64,000 nt of DNA, from contig JAEZUC010000127.1 in NCBI GenBank assembly GCA_023443515.1, forward strand, positions 1 through 64,000, written 5' to 3'. Below are positions 55,958 through 63,924 of the stretch, one piece after another. The notes under the pieces are model-generated. The model made no database searches and was not told the DNA's origin. It saw nothing but the letters and a program-made list of their open reading frames with translations. The position numbers and the translations under genes were made by a program. The stretch comes from Bacillota bacterium (GTDB taxonomy: Bacteria; Bacillota; Clostridia; Acetivibrionales; DSM-1351). Positions within the stretch are counted from its first letter, which is position 1, and each line of letters begins with the position of its first letter.

Positions 55958-57046
55958 ATGATTAAATTAAATGTTGGGTTACAGGAAAGAAGCTATTCCG
56001 TCTATATATCAAATAATTACAGTGGTATTTGTGAATATCTTAAATATAAAAATAAAAGTTGTAAGTTTGTAATAGTAACTGATACAAATGTTGATTACTA
56101 TCAATCAGAAGAGTTTATAAAAGCTTTGTCAACACAAGGATATAATACTTTCAAATACGTGATTGATGCCGGAGAGAAAAGTAAAAACCTTGATACGGTT
56201 AATGATATCTATAAATTTCTATTAGATTTAAAAGTTGACAGGAATGATGTCTTAATTGCATTAGGGGGAGGCGTTGTGGGAGACACCGCAGGATTCGTAG
56301 CTGCGACATTTTTAAGAGGGATTGAATTTGTGCAGGTTCCGACTACGTTACTTGCTCAAGTAGACAGCAGTATTGGCGGAAAGGTAGGCGTTAACTTCAG
56401 CAATATTAAAAATATTATAGGAGCCTTTTACCAGCCCAAATTTGTATATATAAATACCAATTCATTAAAGACTCTGCCAATTAGAGAAGTGCGATCCGGT
56501 ATGGCAGAAGTGATTGTACACAGTATAATAGATGATATAGAGCTATTTGATTATATCGACTCCAATCTTAATGGCATATTCCAATTTGAAAATGACATTC
56601 TGGAGCATACAATCAGAAGGAGCTGTATGGTAAAAATATCAATTGTAGAACAGGATGAAAAGGAAAAGGGTATGAGAGCCATACTTAACTTTGGTCATAC
56701 TATCGGTCATGCAATAGAAAGCGTGTATAATTTTAAACTGTTACATGGAGAATGTGTGTCAATAGGGATGGTGGGTGCATTCAGAATAGCTCAACATTTA
56801 GGCATGATTGATAATATGGCCAGGCTAAAGGTCATTAATATACTGAAAAAAATAAACCTTCCATATTATATGGAAGGTTTGAATGTTGAGAAGGTATTTC
56901 ATCAAATGTTCTTTGATAAAAAAATTTATAATAATATTTTAACTTTTGTACTTCCCGTTAAACTTGGGCAAGTTGTTAAATATAGAGTCGAAGATGCAGA
57001 ACTAGTAAAAAAGGTTTTAAATGAGTTAAGTAAAGTATCGGTATAA
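55958..57046 (+). CDS. 3-dehydroquinate synthase homologue, RifG-like aminodehydroquinate synthase
   Basis: 362 residues of the AroB family. NAD-binding ALGGGVVGDTAGFVAATFLRG, VPTTLLAQVDSSIGGKVGVN, a zinc Glu in SGMAEVI, and zinc His residues in NFGHTIGHAIES and LLHGECVSIGM. AroB has AEVIKYG where this protein has AEVIVHS, so a lysine is lost. It should cyclise aminoDAHP to aminodehydroquinate. Its position directly after AHBA synthase and phosphatase supports that; a plain dehydroquinate synthase is the alternative. Confidence 0.87.
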   Translation: MIKLNVGLQERSYSVYISNNYSGICEYLKYKNKSCKFVIVTDTNVDYYQSEEFIKALSTQGYNTFKYVIDAGEKSKNLDTVNDIYKFLLDLKVDRNDVLIALGGGVVGDTAGFVAATFLRGIEFVQVPTTLLAQVDSSIGGKVGVNFSNIKNIIGAFYQPKFVYINTNSLKTLPIREVRSGMAEVIVHSIIDDIELFDYIDSNLNGIFQFENDILEHTIRRSCMVKISIVEQDEKEKGMRAILNFGHTIGHAIESVYNFKLLHGECVSIGMVGAFRIAQHLGMIDNMARLKVINILKKINLPYYMEGLNVEKVFHQMFFDKKIYNNILTFVLPVKLGQVVKYRVEDAELVKKVLNELSKVSV

Positions 57047-57115
57047 GCTACATATCCAATACAAACTAAAGAATTATATATATTATTACATGACCTATGG
57101 CAAGGGAGAAATTAG

Positions 57116-58144
57116 ATGCAAAACACGAAAGTATTACCCATGAATTTTCCAGTGATAACTTCATATCCAACTCACGCTAACATATTATCCTGCGTGCAAC
57201 AATATGAAGATTCCATGCAGTGGTTTTATAATTACTACATTCAGCTTTTTGCGGAGGGAGTACTCACCAGAGGATACTATGTGGATTTCTGTACTCCTGT
57301 TCCCTGGAGATCTTGTCCATGGATAGATTTTCAACGGATTGGAAAGGAAATGGTGGAAAAAAAGTGGGATAGCATAACAGAGTTTATAATAGATTGCATT
57401 GATTCGGATTACTATGTGTTTTTATATCTGGATCAATTCTATATATCAGAAGCCGTACCGTACCAAAAACAAAAGTATGCACACGACACTTTCATCTTTG
57501 GCTATGACTTGCAGAAAAAGCTTTTCAACGTAGCCGATTTTTATAAGTTTAGTAAATACTACTATACAAGTATTCCCTTCTCCCAGATTGAAGATGCCTA
57601 TAATAACTTGGATTTATCAGGAGTTGTGGATAATTTGCAGGGAATTATATTGATTAAACCAGTCCGATATGACGACTATGATTTTAATGTCAATATTGTG
57701 GCTGGTTTTTTAAACGATTACCTTCAGGCAAAAAACACTTTCGGAAACTATACTGGTGGCTACAGAAAGGATATCGGGCAAAAAAATGATTTTTGGGTTT
57801 ACGGGATGGATGTATATAAATTATTGCAGGACCATCTCCAATTATTTTTAGAACGCCAGGCATCTCTTGATATCCGAGCCTTTCATGTTTTGCTGGATCA
57901 TAAAACCCTTATGCTGAACAGGATCAAGTACCTCATGGAAAACAAGCACTTAAACAGTGCGACACCAATATATGAAGAATATAAAGTGGTGAAAAATCAG
58001 GCTATATCTCTCCGATCCTTAGCGATAAAAGCTCATTTGACTAGGGATGAAAAAACAATCAGGGATACAAGTAATACTATACTCCACATTGCCACAAAGG
58101 AAAGGTCGGTACTTGAAGATTTGCTGGAAAACATAATAACATAA
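57116..58144 (+). CDS. BtrH-related protein D, degenerate active site
   Basis: 342 residues, paralogue of the minus-strand gene 22539-23537: PVITSYPTHANILSCV at the N-terminus, YVFLYLDQFYISEAVPY in the middle, YAHDTFIFGYDLQKKLF, ALDHK-like VLLDHKTLML and a C-terminal LLENIIT (the other ends LLKNIIV). The nucleophile position of C39-like enzymes is not conserved. It is the last gene of the biosynthetic region. Function unknown: a structural or binding partner of the acyltransferases, or an acyl-transfer enzyme with a different nucleophile. Confidence 0.55.
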   Translation: MQNTKVLPMNFPVITSYPTHANILSCVQQYEDSMQWFYNYYIQLFAEGVLTRGYYVDFCTPVPWRSCPWIDFQRIGKEMVEKKWDSITEFIIDCIDSDYYVFLYLDQFYISEAVPYQKQKYAHDTFIFGYDLQKKLFNVADFYKFSKYYYTSIPFSQIEDAYNNLDLSGVVDNLQGIILIKPVRYDDYDFNVNIVAGFLNDYLQAKNTFGNYTGGYRKDIGQKNDFWVYGMDVYKLLQDHLQLFLERQASLDIRAFHVLLDHKTLMLNRIKYLMENKHLNSATPIYEEYKVVKNQAISLRSLAIKAHLTRDEKTIRDTSNTILHIATKERSVLEDLLENIIT

Positions 58145-58211
58145 ATAATTGCTAATCAAAATAAGTATTTTTACACTGACACCCCTTTTATGGGCAGGAA
58201 TACTATAAAAA

Positions 58212-58240
58212 TTGACTTTTATTGTGTTGTTTAATATAAT
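58212..58240 (+). promoter_or_regulatory. Sigma-A-type promoter of the dockerin gene
   Basis: -35 TTGACT (58212-58217) and a perfect -10 TATAAT (58235-58240) are 17 bases apart, about 120 bases before the dockerin gene start. This marks the start of a transcription unit separate from the biosynthetic cluster. Confidence 0.75.
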
Positions 58241-58359
58241 GTGCGTATAAGGTAAATTTACCCAAATAAGCATTTATTTGTTCCATGTTTTTCTCGAGAA
58301 TCAAGGAGATAGGTCAAACAGGAAGGATTGAGCATAGCTTACAAAAGGAGGGAATTTTA

Positions 58360-59307
58360 ATGAAAAAAGATTGTAAATGGGTGTCCAGCAGAGTAAAAAG
58401 GAGCATTGCTATTTTTATGTCTGTAGTTATCTTTTCAATCATTGTAGCTCCGGCAAAAATAAGTGCGGAAACATCAAATACGGACGATGGAGTGGCGAAA
58501 AGTTACACGCTTTTCGGTGATCTCAATAGTGATAATAAGGTGGATTCTCTAGATTATGCAAAAATGAGAATAATATTATTGGGAACAACAGATCCTGCTG
58601 TAAATATGAAAGCCGCAGATGTGAATGGTGATGAGGATGTTAATTCATTAGACTTAGCATTAATGAAAAAATTAATCATCGAAGATATAAGAACCTTCCC
58701 TGTTGAGAATTATTATCCGAGTACCTATGATAATAGCAGTACATATCTTTTTCTTTTTGATTCTGTAGATACATTTAAAATATCATTGGAGGAAAACGGG
58801 TCAACCGGTTATCAGTGGGATTATGTCATATCGGATGCCGATGCAGCTAAATTGATTTCTGTAGACAGCTATTGCTTTACTCCAAACGCTGTCGGTACGC
58901 CTATCCAAAAGGTATGGACTTTTAAAGCGGTAAAGTCGGGAAAGCATACAGTTCAGTTTACATACAGGCGTCCATGGGAAACAGATGTGGAACCGCTGGA
59001 AACTGTTAAATATGATATATATGTAAGTGATGTTGGTCGTACAATAAACGTAAAACAAGGTGATTCATTTAACATAGCCCTTATTGGCGGAGGAATTTAC
59101 GGGAGCGATTGGAAGTATTCCAATACTGATGAAACAGCAATTTGTTTACTCAATAAAGAAATCATTGAGGAACATCCGGGGATACCAGATGCCCTAAATT
59201 TGACACAATGGACATTTACTGCAATGAAACCAGGAAGCTATAAGCTTAAATTTGAAGGGGGCTCATTTTTTTCAAATGGCGCAGAATTCTATATAAATGT
59301 AGTTTAA
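58360..59307 (+). CDS. Secreted dockerin protein with chagasin-like protease-inhibitor domains
   Basis: 315 residues. A signal peptide (basic MKKDCKWVSSRVKR, hydrophobic IAIFMSVVIFSIIVAP, cleavage near SAETS) precedes a type I dockerin with two Ca-binding repeats, GDLNSDNKVDSLDYAKM and ADVNGDEDVNSLDLALMKK. Two domains of the chagasin (I42) cysteine-protease-inhibitor type follow, with NGSTGYQWDY in the first and a GGGIYGSDW loop in the second. Dockerins dock proteins onto cellulosome scaffoldins. Start at ATG 58360, behind AAAGGAGGG; an open frame extends upstream to 58285 without support. Confidence 0.88.
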   Translation: MKKDCKWVSSRVKRSIAIFMSVVIFSIIVAPAKISAETSNTDDGVAKSYTLFGDLNSDNKVDSLDYAKMRIILLGTTDPAVNMKAADVNGDEDVNSLDLALMKKLIIEDIRTFPVENYYPSTYDNSSTYLFLFDSVDTFKISLEENGSTGYQWDYVISDADAAKLISVDSYCFTPNAVGTPIQKVWTFKAVKSGKHTVQFTYRRPWETDVEPLETVKYDIYVSDVGRTINVKQGDSFNIALIGGGIYGSDWKYSNTDETAICLLNKEIIEEHPGIPDALNLTQWTFTAMKPGSYKLKFEGGSFFSNGAEFYINVV

Positions 59308-59338
59308 TGAAGCACAAAATTTTATAAGTTTTTAAAAG

Positions 59339-59384
59339 AAGCTGTACAATTTTCTTGAGTTCAGGTACTATACAGCTTTTTTTA
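59339..59384 (+). terminator. Rho-independent terminator of the dockerin gene
   Basis: AAGCTGTA (59339-59346) pairs with TACAGCTT (59371-59378) and is followed by a run of T. It lies 30 bases after the stop codon. Confidence 0.8.
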
Positions 59385-59472
59385 TTGTCTATGAAAGTGT
59401 AATTTTTTTGAGTATATATAAGGCATATCCGCAAACAAAAATGGCTTTGCCATCTTTGTTTAAAGTTTACTC

Positions 59473-59502
59473 TTGTTTTGATTCTAATAAAAATATTATA
59501 AT
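59473..59502 (+). promoter_or_regulatory. Possible promoter of the HD-domain gene
   Basis: TTGTTT (59473-59478) and TATAAT (59497-59502) are 18 bases apart, 54 bases before the ATG at 59556. The -10 is perfect, the -35 modest. Confidence 0.45.
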
Positions 59503-59555
59503 GAAATAGTTATTTATAACACCAAATTATTAATTATCATTCAAAGGGGTTACAT

Positions 59556-60137
59556 ATGAATTTAAAAGATAGATATATTGAATTATATAATACATATATT
59601 AAACGTGACGGAGCTGATAAACTATTGGAATATATGCTGTCTAAATCAAGCGATTTCTTTACAGCCCCGGCAAGTACGAGATTTCACGGTTCTTACGAAG
59701 GTGGTTTGGTTGAACATAGTTTAAATGTATATGAATGTTTGGTTGACTACCTCTCAAGGACAAGGGTAAAGGATATATATGGCTTAAACTACGATTCGGA
59801 AACCATTGCAATATCTGCACTTTTACATGATTTATGCAAAATAAACTGTTATAGGCCGGGAACCCGGAATGTGAAGGACGAACGTGGAGTGTGGCAGACC
59901 GTTCCAACTTATGAGTATGATGACAGGCTTCCATATGGACATGGTGAAAAATCAGTATACATAATAACTGGGTTTATGAAGCTGACCAGGGAAGAAGCTT
60001 TTGCTATACGATATCATATGGGCTTTTCGGGTTGTGAAGATAAACGGTGCATAGGAGATGCATTTGAGCAATTTCCGCTTGCCTTTGCATTGTGTACGGC
60101 AGACATGGAAGCAACATATTTTATAGAAGGAAAATAA
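59556..60137 (+). CDS. HD-domain hydrolase
   Basis: 193 residues with the HD metal motif: His in LVEHSLNVYE, His-Asp in ISALLHDLCKI, and later GHGEKSVYI, IRYHMG and the final Asp in LCTADMEATY. The set suggests an active phosphohydrolase, possibly a nucleotide or HDIG-type enzyme. Substrate not identifiable. AAGGGGTTAC ribosome binding site. Unrelated to the upstream cluster. Confidence 0.8.
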   Translation: MNLKDRYIELYNTYIKRDGADKLLEYMLSKSSDFFTAPASTRFHGSYEGGLVEHSLNVYECLVDYLSRTRVKDIYGLNYDSETIAISALLHDLCKINCYRPGTRNVKDERGVWQTVPTYEYDDRLPYGHGEKSVYIITGFMKLTREEAFAIRYHMGFSGCEDKRCIGDAFEQFPLAFALCTADMEATYFIEGK

Positions 60138-60263
60138 AGGGCGTTGAAAAGGCATAACAACCCATAAATTCCAGTAAAAAAGTATAGCGGACATATCATA
60201 TTGTTAACGTATTTACTGATAATAAATATACTGATATTATTACAAAATTATTAGAGAGCAGGA

Positions 60264-62285
60264 ATGTATGTGGATAATAAAATAGCCCGTTTACAACATT
60301 ATGGCTCAATACTATTTTTCCCTATATCTATAATATATCTTGAGGTAGTATTTAAAATAGCTGTATTTAAAGAACTATTCAACATCGGTTTAGTCTATAT
60401 GGTGCTATTTTCGATTCCTGCAGGTATACTGTTGTATTTAGTATGCAGCTTGTTCAACAGCAGAGTTAATAGAATTATATCCTTAGTACTTACTGTATTT
60501 CTAACGTTTGTATATATAGTTCAAATTGTTTATTATCAGATATTTAATACATTTTTAGCTGTATATTCATTGAACGGAACGGGTCAGGTTCTTCAGTTTT
60601 GGCAGGAGGGTCTTGCTGCAATAAAAGGTAAAGCTGCAGTTATACTCTTTATGATAGTGCCTTTATTATTGATTGTATTGGCAAAAAAAGCATTTCTTAT
60701 GGGGAAGACTTCAATTAAATCAAAGGGATGCTTGGCCGTTATAATGGTTTGTTTCCAGATAACATCAACCATAATGGTCTCTGTATCTGATCGCGGCGAG
60801 CTAAGTACCGGTTTTCTTTATTCAAAGGCAATAATACCTGACTTATCTGTAAACAGATTCGGTATGCTTACAACTTCACGTTTGGATGTGAAGCATCTTA
60901 TATTTGGGTTTAAAAACTCCGATAATTCCCATAATTCTGATAATGCGGTAAAAGCGGTAAAAGCGGGACAGAATTTACAAATAGCTGATACCAAAGTTGA
61001 TAAGAATCCGCAGCCAATACCTGTAATAAATAATGACTATAACATAATGAATATTGATTTTAACAAACTTATTGCAAGTGAAAATGACCCAAATATTACT
61101 TCAATGCACAAGTACTTTAATTCTGTCAAACCAACAAAGAAGAATAAATATACCGGAGTCTTCAAAGGCAAAAATCTCATAATGATAACCGCTGAGGGAT
61201 TTTCACCATATACGGTAAACAAGGATTTAACACCGACACTGTATAAAATGTCTGAGGAAGGCTTCAGATTTACCGACTTTTATACGCCAATATGGGGAGT
61301 AAGTACATCTGACGGAGAATATGTAGCTTGCAACTCACTGATACCAAAGCCCGGAATATGGAGTTTCTACGTTTCCGGAAAAAACTATATGCCCTTCTGT
61401 ATGGGAAACCAGTTGAAAAAGCTTGGATATGGTACACGAGCATACCATAACCATTCTTACACTTACTATCACCGAGACGTATCCCACCCAAATATGGGAT
61501 ATGCTTATAAAGCTGTCGGTAACGGACTTAAAATGACCAAATCCTGGCCGGAATCAGACCTTGAAATGATCCAGAAGACCACAGACGACTATATTAGTAA
61601 AACACCATTTCACACATATTATATGACTGTCAGCGGACACTTGATGTACACCTTTAACGGAAATGCAATGTCCGAAAAAAATAGAGATCTTGTTAAAGGT
61701 CTGCCATATTCAAGTGCAGTAAAAGCTTATCTTGCATGTAACATAGAATTCGATAGGGCTATGGGAGAATTAATGGCCAGACTTGAAAAATCTGGACTTG
61801 CAGAAGATACTCTTATTGCTATCAGTCCTGACCATTATCCTTATGGACTTAAAAATAATGAGATAAGCGAACTTGCAGGGCATCCGGTAGAAACAAACTT
61901 TGAACTTTACAAAGGAATATTTATACTATGGTCAAAGGGTATCAAATCTGAAGAAATAAACAAGCCCTGTTCCAGTCTAGATATTTTGCCTACAATTTCT
62001 AACCTAATGGGTGTGGAATATGACTCCAGATTACTCATGGGAAGAGATATATTGTCTAATTCACCACCACTTGTTGTGTTCTCAAACTGGAGTTGGCTGA
62101 CGGACAAAGCCCGCTATAATTCAAAAAGCGGTAAATTTATTTTGACAGAGGGAGAAACAAAAGAGTCTGTAAACAAACAATACAGGGATGATATTTCACA
62201 ACATGTAAACGACATGTTTACATACTCCGCAAAAATAATAGAAACTGATTATTACAATAAAGTATTAAAATGTATAAAAAGGTAA
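60264..62285 (+). CDS. LTA-synthase-like membrane sulfatase-fold protein
   Basis: 673 residues. About four or five membrane spans occupy residues 15-195, then a linker rich in Asn/Asp/Lys. An extracellular sulfatase/alkaline-phosphatase-type domain begins at about residue 295: KNLIMITAEGFSPYTVNKDLTPTLYKM, GVSTSDGEYVACNSL, GYGTRAYHNHSYTYYHRD, LIAISPDHYPYG. It is the arrangement of lipoteichoic acid synthase and related glycerol- or ethanolamine-phosphate transferases. It acts at the outer membrane face; exact product unknown. Confidence 0.8.
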   Translation: MYVDNKIARLQHYGSILFFPISIIYLEVVFKIAVFKELFNIGLVYMVLFSIPAGILLYLVCSLFNSRVNRIISLVLTVFLTFVYIVQIVYYQIFNTFLAVYSLNGTGQVLQFWQEGLAAIKGKAAVILFMIVPLLLIVLAKKAFLMGKTSIKSKGCLAVIMVCFQITSTIMVSVSDRGELSTGFLYSKAIIPDLSVNRFGMLTTSRLDVKHLIFGFKNSDNSHNSDNAVKAVKAGQNLQIADTKVDKNPQPIPVINNDYNIMNIDFNKLIASENDPNITSMHKYFNSVKPTKKNKYTGVFKGKNLIMITAEGFSPYTVNKDLTPTLYKMSEEGFRFTDFYTPIWGVSTSDGEYVACNSLIPKPGIWSFYVSGKNYMPFCMGNQLKKLGYGTRAYHNHSYTYYHRDVSHPNMGYAYKAVGNGLKMTKSWPESDLEMIQKTTDDYISKTPFHTYYMTVSGHLMYTFNGNAMSEKNRDLVKGLPYSSAVKAYLACNIEFDRAMGELMARLEKSGLAEDTLIAISPDHYPYGLKNNEISELAGHPVETNFELYKGIFILWSKGIKSEEINKPCSSLDILPTISNLMGVEYDSRLLMGRDILSNSPPLVVFSNWSWLTDKARYNSKSGKFILTEGETKESVNKQYRDDISQHVNDMFTYSAKIIETDYYNKVLKCIKR

Positions 62286-62317
62286 ATCAAAGTAAATTAA
62301 TTATAAATTGTAATATT

Positions 62318-62338
62318 TCTTGTCTTATATTGACAAGA
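62318..62338. promoter_or_regulatory. Inverted repeat overlapping the trpP -35 box
   Basis: TCTTGTC (62318-62324) and GACAAGA (62332-62338) form a 7-bp inverted repeat around TTATATT. It overlaps the -35 hexamer of the promoter below and could be an operator or a weak terminator of the upstream gene; no T run follows. Confidence 0.35.
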
Positions 62339-62358
62339 CTTGCCCATGAATGTTATAT
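62330..62358 (+). promoter_or_regulatory. Sigma-A-type promoter of the tryptophan transporter gene
   Basis: Perfect -35 TTGACA (62330-62335), 17-base spacer, -10 TTATAT (62353-62358). The predicted start point, near 62365, lies immediately before the triplet repeats, so those would form the 5' end of the mRNA. Confidence 0.7.
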
Positions 62359-62365
62359 TTTTTAC

Positions 62366-62408
62366 AAGTAGAGATGAGAAGAGACGAGACGAGTTTAGAT
62401 TAGATGAG
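62366..62408 (+). promoter_or_regulatory. TRAP-type binding site: (G/T)AG triplets at 5-nt period
   Basis: Eight triplets follow at an exact five-base step: GAG 62371, GAG 62376, GAG 62381, GAG 62386, GAG 62391, TAG 62396, TAG 62401, GAG 62406 (spacers AT, AA, AC, AC, TT, AT, AT), preceded in phase by AAG at 62366. TRAP, the 11-mer trp RNA-binding attenuation protein of Bacillus, binds 9-11 (G/U)AG repeats spaced by two or three bases, and one of its targets is trpP. The gene behind this leader is a TrpP-like transporter. Confidence 0.75.
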
Positions 62409-62492
62409 ATCACAAACACAAAAGGAAGAGTACGCCTATCGACTTAATAGGTTGTATTCAGCTTAGTTGCTTAAAATATTATATACAAATTC

Positions 62493-62531
62493 AAAACCTC
62501 TACTCAAAAAAATATTGATGGAGGTTTTTTT
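62493..62531 (+). terminator. Leader hairpin that buries the trpP ribosome binding site
   Basis: AAAACCTC (62493-62500) pairs with GAGGTTTT (62521-62528), with an inner TCAA/TTGA stem, and is followed by T residues up to the ATG at 62532. The 3' arm contains the GGAGG ribosome binding site. It could therefore act as an intrinsic terminator or as a sequestering hairpin. A small stem, CCTAT/ATAGG (62435-62451), lies between it and the triplet repeats. Confidence 0.65.
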
Positions 62532-63092
62532 ATGGAAAAAAGAGTAATTCTAAAAGAGAAAAAAGCAGGACTTACTATTTCCGACGTAATTCTTGTAGGT
62601 GTATTGCTTGCAACGGGGGCTGTACTCAAGTTCTTCGTAGGCTCTATGTTCAATGCCGGTATGAAGCCCAATTTTATTATTGCAATGTATTGTCTGGCAA
62701 TTCTTATAATAAAGCCAAAGCTATCTGAATCTATAGTCATAGGAATTATAGCAGGAGCCGTCTGTCAGGTTTTCCCGGGGACACCGTACATAAATTTAAT
62801 AAGTGAGCCCTTAGGTGCTTTTGCAATGGCTGTTCTTATTAGCCTGCCTCTAAAGTTTATACCCTATTCATTACTAAAACCCGTATTAGGTACTTTTTTG
62901 AGTACTCTGGCAAGTGGCCTTTCTTATCTGGGAGTATTGTATATTGCATTTTATGCAGGTGCGGATGTAGAGGCAATACCCTTCAGTGCGTTTTCAATAA
63001 TGATACTGTTAACTGCTATAGTAAACGCAGTAATAGTTCAGGTACTTTATATACCTGTAAAACTGGCATTGGGACGTGGCAAAGATGATTGA
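62532..63092 (+). CDS. trpP: TrpP-like tryptophan transporter (ECF-type substrate-binding component)
   Basis: A 186-residue membrane protein with about six spans: ISDVILVGVLLATGAVLKFFV, FNAGMKPNFIIAMYCLAIL, IAGAVCQVFPGTPYINLISEP. The length and motifs fit the TrpP family, which is related to ECF S-components. It is followed by ECF-type ATPase genes, so it probably works with an energy-coupling module to import tryptophan. The TRAP-like leader supports tryptophan as the regulator. Confidence 0.8.
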   Translation: MEKRVILKEKKAGLTISDVILVGVLLATGAVLKFFVGSMFNAGMKPNFIIAMYCLAILIIKPKLSESIVIGIIAGAVCQVFPGTPYINLISEPLGAFAMAVLISLPLKFIPYSLLKPVLGTFLSTLASGLSYLGVLYIAFYAGADVEAIPFSAFSIMILLTAIVNAVIVQVLYIPVKLALGRGKDD

Positions 63093-63924
63093 ATTCAAGG
63101 ATTTTTCATTTAAATATAAATCAGGTGAAAAGCCTGCATTAACAATAAAGAACCTCTCTATCCAAAAAGGTGATTTCGTGGGTGTCATAGGAAATAGCGG
63201 AGCAGGCAAGTCAACCTTTACCTATGCAGTTAACGGAGTTATTCCACATCACTATCAAGGTGACTTTTATGGTGAGGTCAGAGTAAAGGGGTGTGATACT
63301 ATTGAATCCACACCGACACAACTGGCGTTGAGCGTAGGGAGCGTATTTCAGGATATCGACGGACAGATGGTATCCTCAGTTGTTGAAGATGAGATATTAT
63401 TTGGACTGGAAAATTTCGGTGTCCCGAAAGAAGAAATCGAGAAGAGAATAACAGATATACTTAAAATGGTGGGTATAGAAGATTTACGTTATAGAAACAT
63501 CAATTCACTAAGTGGCGGTCAGAAACAAAAGGTTGCCATATCGGCTGTAGTTGCAATGATGCCTGACATAATGGTGCTTGATGAGCCAACCGCCGAACTG
63601 GACCCACAAAGTAGCCTTCAGATATATAACATGTTAAAAATGCTGAACGAAACACTAAACATAACAATCATAGTTGTTGAACAAAAAATAATGTTACTCA
63701 GCGAGTTTTCCAAAAGAATCATAATTTTAGACAGTGGTGAAATCTATCTGGATGGTACACCCAAACAGGTGCTGAGTGATACATCCAGATTGACTGATAT
63801 TGGTGTTAACTGCCCAAGGGTGGCAAGTCTGGCAAACAATCTTAATCAGCTCAAAATATACAGTGGATCGGTCCCAGTCAATGTTATGGAAGCCGAAACT
63901 ATGGTTAGGAGTGTAATAGGGTGA
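63076..63924 (+). CDS. Energy-coupling factor (ECF) transporter ATPase 1
   Basis: 282 residues. Walker A GNSGAGKSTF, Q-loop FQDIDGQMVSSVVEDEILFGLEN (the ECF hallmark region), signature LSGGQKQKVA, Walker B IMVLDEPTAELDP. GTG start at 63076 overlaps the trpP end; ATG 63085 is an alternative. Coupled to trpP. Confidence 0.88.
   Translation: MAKMIEFKDFSFKYKSGEKPALTIKNLSIQKGDFVGVIGNSGAGKSTFTYAVNGVIPHHYQGDFYGEVRVKGCDTIESTPTQLALSVGSVFQDIDGQMVSSVVEDEILFGLENFGVPKEEIEKRITDILKMVGIEDLRYRNINSLSGGQKQKVAISAVVAMMPDIMVLDEPTAELDPQSSLQIYNMLKMLNETLNITIIVVEQKIMLLSEFSKRIIILDSGEIYLDGTPKQVLSDTSRLTDIGVNCPRVASLANNLNQLKIYSGSVPVNVMEAETMVRSVIG

Noticed and set aside
275..58144. Ansamycin-type modular PKS cluster
   Set aside because: AHBA genes are present, but there is no multidomain type I PKS and no RifF-like amide synthase; the ketosynthases are discrete.
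275..58144. Closthioamide-like thioamide pathway
   Set aside because: BtrH/C39-like proteins and carrier proteins recall it, but no ATP-grasp or adenine-nucleotide alpha-hydrolase thioamidation genes were seen.
62366..62531. T-box or tryptophan riboswitch-like leader before trpP
   Set aside because: No T-box sequence (AGGGTGGNACCGCG type) is present, and the exact triplet repeat is explained better by a TRAP site.
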